Assembly: GCA_027625915.1 (NCBI GenBank)
Contig: JANTQA010000008.1
Location: 10,727,001 to 10,791,000, forward strand
Direction of reading: 5' to 3'
DNA: 64,000 nucleotides
DNA from: Anaeramoeba flamelloides
Taxonomy: Eukaryota > Metamonada > Anaeramoebidae
The notes beneath the pieces are model-generated. The model saw only the letters and a program-made list of their open reading frames with translations. It ran no database searches and was not told the DNA's origin. Position 1 is the stretch's first letter. Each line of letters begins with the position of its first letter. Below, in pieces: positions 60,121 to 64,000 of this stretch. Both the position numbers and the translations under genes were made by a program.

Positions 60121-60321
60121 TACGAGCCGGTTACACTTTTAAAGTATATACTTTGAAAAACAATTAAGGTACCGACTAATCCCAATGTGAGTAATATTTT
60201 CCCCTTTTTTTTTTTTACTAGGTCGATTTTACTAGAATCAGGAATGGTTTGTTTGTTTTTGGGATTTTTTGTGGATGATTTCTGGTTTAAAATTTGTGTT
60301 GTAAAAGTGGAGCTGGGTTTA
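60121..60321 (-). mobile_element. Palindromic ~200-bp MITE, divergent copy F
   Basis: TA-bounded and 201 bp, with GGTTACACTTTTAAAGT and TTGTAAAAGTGGAGCTGGG as arms. The core on the minus strand, CTGATTCTAGTAAAATCG, matches the family core AGATTCTAGTAAAAT, so it is inverted and G/C-shifted. A minus-strand open frame across it is explained by the element. Confidence 0.65.
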
Positions 60322-61416
60322 AGAATTATGGTACTTGAAATGTGAATAGAGTTATTATGTTTTTAATATAAATTTTTGTTATATTCGTTTTTTTGGTCAT
60401 TCAACTTTCAACTTAGTTTGTGTATTATTGATTGTTATAAAAAAATGAAAATATGTTGACTATAGATTCATCGATATTTAATAACTAATGAGTAATTAAT
60501 ATTTGGATAGGGTGATATTAATTTAGTTTTGGTTTTATTTTTTACTTGTAAAAAATTTTGGAAATTTTAGGATTTCCAATATTGATTAATGATTAGAAAG
60601 TTTTTTCTTTTTAGTTGGAGGTTTGAAAATAAGATTATATCAGTAATACCCCCAAAAACTAATTTTTCTTTTTGATATTTCAGTAAATGTTCTCCGGGAT
60701 TAAGAATTTGGGAATTTTTTGTTAGCTAAATTTCAAAAATAGGGGCAGATTTTTCATCAGAAAAAAATTAGTTTAATTGTTTCTTGTTTTTAATAATAAG
60801 GTATTTTGTACCGTTTTTAGAGACAATAGCCAATATAGATTAATAAATAACAATATAGTATAATCTTTTTATTTTTTAAAAGACAAATGAAAAAAGTAAA
60901 TAATAATATTAACAAAGTTTACCCCTAATTTTGAAATTTGGCTTAGATTGTTTAATTATTACACTTTTTTTTTTTTTTTTCCATCGGGTAGTAATTTAAA
61001 TTAATATTTTTTTTTTGAATTCAAATTCCTTAAATAGAAATTTGACGAAAAAAAGGTAATGTTTTTTTTAACAAAAAAATCAGAGTATCTTTGAAAACAA
61101 TACATAAATGAAATAAAAGTTCAGATAGAGTTCGAATAAAAATAAACAGCGTGTGAGTTTAAAATAAAAAAAGGAAAAAAAGGTGGGGTGAAAATCCATG
61201 AAAGGCATAAAAGAAATAAAATCCCCTAAAAATAAAAGACAAAAAACTTTATTTGTAGCTATACCGTTTTCTAACTTACAAGAAGAACAAATTAAAATCC
61301 AAAAGTAATTGTCAACCATTTTAATTGCAATTTTGATATTAAAAACTAAATCGATAGAGCTTTAAATTGTTTATTTTGTTTTTTTTTTGAGTTTGTTGAA
61401 ATTGAAAATCAACAAA

Positions 61417-61616
61417 TACAGTCAATCCCATTTTTGAGACACAAACTTTCAACGGAATTTAAGGCACAAAAAAAATCTCAAATTAAGGCACAAAATTCAG
61501 ATTCTAGTAAAATAAATTCTAAAAAAAAAAATTCCAAATTTTGTGTCTTAATTTGAGATTTTTTTGTGTCTTAAATTCCGTTGAAAGTTTTTGCCTTAAA
61601 AGTGGAACTGACTCTA
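61417..61616 (+). mobile_element. Palindromic ~200-bp MITE, copy D
   Basis: TA-bounded; CAGTCAATCCCA at the left and GTGGAACTGACTC at the right. The arms (AGACACAAACTTTCAACGG and CCGTTGAAAGTTTTTGCC) pair almost perfectly. The core is AGATTCTAGTAAAATAAATT. Confidence 0.88.
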
Positions 61617-61940
61617 AAAAGAATATGAAAAATAAATTTAGAATTTATCCAAAACCAACACAGTGTTGATTCTTTCATCACAATACAAAAATATTGTGTT
61701 TCATATTCAAAAGAATAATCAAAAAATATTTTTAAAAATGTGGGTGCGGAAGTTGAGAGGTCATTGTTGATAAATTTATTTTTTTTTTTTTCAAGTTAAG
61801 TGTTAACATGAAAAATAAATAATATACAAAAAAATAACGATACCAATTTGTATTTATTTTGAAGTTAATTTTTTAAAAAAAAATAAAATAAATTATGATA
61901 TATATATATATATATAAATACATAGATAAATTTTATTCAT

Positions 61941-62165
61941 TATTATCCAATAACAACTGATTATTAGATCTTATTAATAATTTACTTTTTAATTATTCTA
62001 AACATAGTCTGATTTATAAAATATTCTTAAAAAATTATTAAAAAATTATTAAAAATTTGTTAAAAAGTTGATAATAATTTATAAAAAAACTAAAAAGCAT
62101 GAATTTCAATTGTTGAAATGAGTATTACAGATTATTTTTATTAAACTTTTAAAATAAAAAAGTAT
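61941..62165 (+). repeat. Dispersed repeat, pair with 35460-35655
   Basis: It shares AACAACTGATTATTAGA, TTTATAAAATATT, TTGAAATGAGTATTACAGA and AAACTTTTAAAAT blocks with the earlier copy. Non-coding. Confidence 0.5.
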
Positions 62166-62785
62166 ATTAACAGGAATATTTTTAATTTATCAGTAAAAAA
62201 CTAGATTTGTAATTATATAGTATGGATTTTGTTTTGGGTATTTTTCAAGTTCTTATTTTCCAATTAGTTAAAAAAAAAACAAAAAAAGAAAAAGAAAAAT
62301 AAAAATTTGAAGAAACAAAATGAAAATTTACAAAATTAGAAAAAATGTTTCTGATCGAAAAATTTCGTAATATTTTTTTGATCAGAAATCAAAGATAAAA
62401 CTCCCAAAAAAATTCATTAACATTATAAAGTTAGCCGCCTTAATTGAAAACTTGTTAAAACACTTTACTTTTCACTGCAACAGGGTAAAATTTTAAAATA
62501 TACTATTGATTATATTTTTTAATTACAAATTTTGTATATACCAAGTATCGTAAAATTGAGAGAGAATAAGCAACTCAAAAAAGAAAAATTTTTCGCTGTT
62601 ATCATTTTTTTTACTCTGTTTTTAAAAAGATAATAATTATTTAATTGGTTGGCTTTTTGAATTTGAAATCGGTTTTTACTATATTTATTACTATTTTCAT
62701 TATTATTGTATAATAGCTAGTTTTTGTGGATAGGAATATTAATAAAAGAATTTTTTTTTCTATTTTTTGAGATAATTCTTTTGGT

Positions 62786-62986
62786 TACAGTCAGTTTCAC
62801 TTTTAAGGCACAAACTTTCAACGAAATTTAAGGCACAATAAAAATCTCAAATTAAGGCACAAAATTCAAATTCTAGTAAAAAATAATTGTAAAAAATGAA
62901 ATTCCAAATTTTGTACCTTAATTTAAGATTTTTTTGTGTCTTAAATTCCGTTGAAAGTTTGTGCCTTAAAAGTGAAACTGGCCGTA
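62786..62986 (+). mobile_element. Palindromic ~200-bp MITE, copy E
   Basis: TA-bounded; the left end is CAGTCAGTTTCACTTTTAAG and the right end is CTTAAAAGTGAAACTGGCCG. Arms pair over about 80 bp around the core AAATTCTAGTAAAAAATAAT. It lies about 1.2 kb from copy D in the same orientation. Confidence 0.88.
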
Positions 62987-64000
62987 ACTAAAAAATTGAT
63001 TTATTCGGTCAACCGTATAATAATTATTTTATTTTAAATGTGATAATTTAAAATATTACAATTTTGATGTCAATTATAAATTTTACTTCGAAATTGTGTT
63101 TTTGATATATGATGATATTTCAATTTTTTCAAAATAAAATTTTTTTGAAGATATTTGGGAATTAGCAAATTTTATCCTCAAAATTCAAAAACAATATTTT
63201 TCCTGACAAAAATGAAAGTAATTTTAATTATTATAAGGATTCTTTTGAATAAGACCAAACAATTTGTTATAAAAATTTTTTTGTAATTTTTTTTCATTTT
63301 TTGAAAACCAGAAAACAACTTTTTTAAAACTGTAAAATAAAATTTTTACTTAATAGATCTGAATTTAATTAATTAATTTTTGTTAAGCATCTATCAAATA
63401 ATTCATTTATTAATCAACTGTACTTCTATTTGTTTCCTTTGTCGGATATTTCAATTAAAATATTAATAATTAAAAATAATAACAAAATAAAAATTTCTCA
63501 ATCAAAAATCAAGATTTACCAACCTAAATCGAAAAATAGTTTCTACCATTTTCAAGAATTAATTAAATTGTTAATAAAAACAATAGGTTACTTTTTTTCG
63601 TTTTGTATTTGGAACATGTAGAAATTTTGGATTTCAAAAAAAAAGACTCAAATTAATAAATTATTTAAGTGAGGTTATTTCATCCATTTCATAAGACAAA
63701 ATGCACAAATTACAAAAATAAATGAGATCGTAATAATATTTTGTTCCAATGTTAAAAAATACTATCTAAGTGACCTCAATTTTTAGGGAAATTCTTTAAA
63801 AATGCACTAAATATGATAAAATTTTAGATTTGATTGATTATTCCAAATACTGCTCGTATTATAAGAATAAAAATACCAGGTTTATCAGTTCTTCAAAATA
63901 TTATTTAAAGGGATACTTTAATATAAAAATAATCCTAGTCATCAATCTCAATAAAAAATACATAATTTTTATATTTGTAAATATTTGAAATGCTTCAATT

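Larger units (their letters stand above)
58759..64000. other. Non-coding right-hand region with MITEs
   Basis: Four miniature elements (58837-59424, 60121-60321, 61417-61616, 62786-62986) and one dispersed repeat account for much of it. The open frames at 59760-60107 (+), 61080-61319 (-) and 63430-63621 (+) are unsupported: no conserved motif, A/T-run composition, or hydrophobic bias from poly-T. Nothing is recognised from 63000 to 64000. Confidence 0.65.

Noticed and set aside
60180-60330. Minus-strand frame (SSTFTTQILNQ..IPDSSKIDLV) that looked like an exon
   Set aside because: The interval is a divergent, inverted copy of the ~200-bp palindromic MITE; its conserved core explains the apparent peptide.
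61080-61319. Minus-strand frame beginning MVDNYFWILICSS with a GTAAGT after it
   Set aside because: It could be a short first exon, but no downstream exon with coding character was found and the rest of the frame is T-run derived.
1-64000. CRISPR arrays, phage-like or operon-like defence systems
   Set aside because: The DNA is intron-containing eukaryotic; the repeats present are interspersed or palindromic, not regularly spaced, and no related genes occur.

Overview
The window is about 64 kb of very AT-rich nuclear DNA from a eukaryotic microbe. Spliceosomal GT-AG introns, cytosolic ribosomal protein eS8, transportin, an oxysterol-binding protein, an RGS protein and a Ste20 kinase make it eukaryotic. 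The mix of an RGS protein with a long lysine-rich N-terminus, an LRR/BTB-like protein and long homopolymer runs suggests a free-living amoeboid protist; Anaeramoeba is my best guess, but the sequence does not settle it. The genetic code looks standard, and every gene whose end I can read stops at TAA.

Layout: 1-5302 non-coding, repeat-derived; 5303-6760 (+) RGS-domain protein, 2 exons; 6761-10003 non-coding; 10004-11123 (-) ribosomal protein eS8, 3 exons; 11124-17106 non-coding, with four miniature inverted-repeat elements; 17107-20085 (+) intronless LRR/BTB-like protein; 20086-24655 non-coding; 24656-30673 (-) oxysterol-binding-related protein, 6 exons, with three large introns, two of them clearly filled with transposon relics; 30674-35864 non-coding; 35865-45716 (-) transportin-1-type karyopherin, 2 exons split by a 7-kb intron; 45717-48939 non-coding divergent spacer; 48940-54278 (+) Ste20-family kinase, at least 6 exons; 56746-58758 (+) a large Glu/Lys-rich open frame with no start codon of its own, which may be the tail of that kinase; 58759-64000 non-coding, with more miniature elements.

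The genes are unrelated housekeeping and signalling genes and form no operon-like system: translation (eS8), nuclear import (transportin), lipid transfer (ORP), and signalling (RGS, Ste20 kinase, LRR/BTB-like scaffold). I found no CRISPR array, no recognisable tRNA or rRNA gene, and no undescribed defence-type system.

The most distinctive content is a guild of short non-autonomous DNA transposons. At least seven families are recognisable by terminal inverted repeats, most with TA at the ends, as in the Tc1/mariner/pogo group. They fill the spacers and inflate some introns from about 100 bp to several kb, while other introns stay at 81-260 bp. No transposase gene is present. One decayed non-LTR (LINE) fragment lies in the transportin intron.
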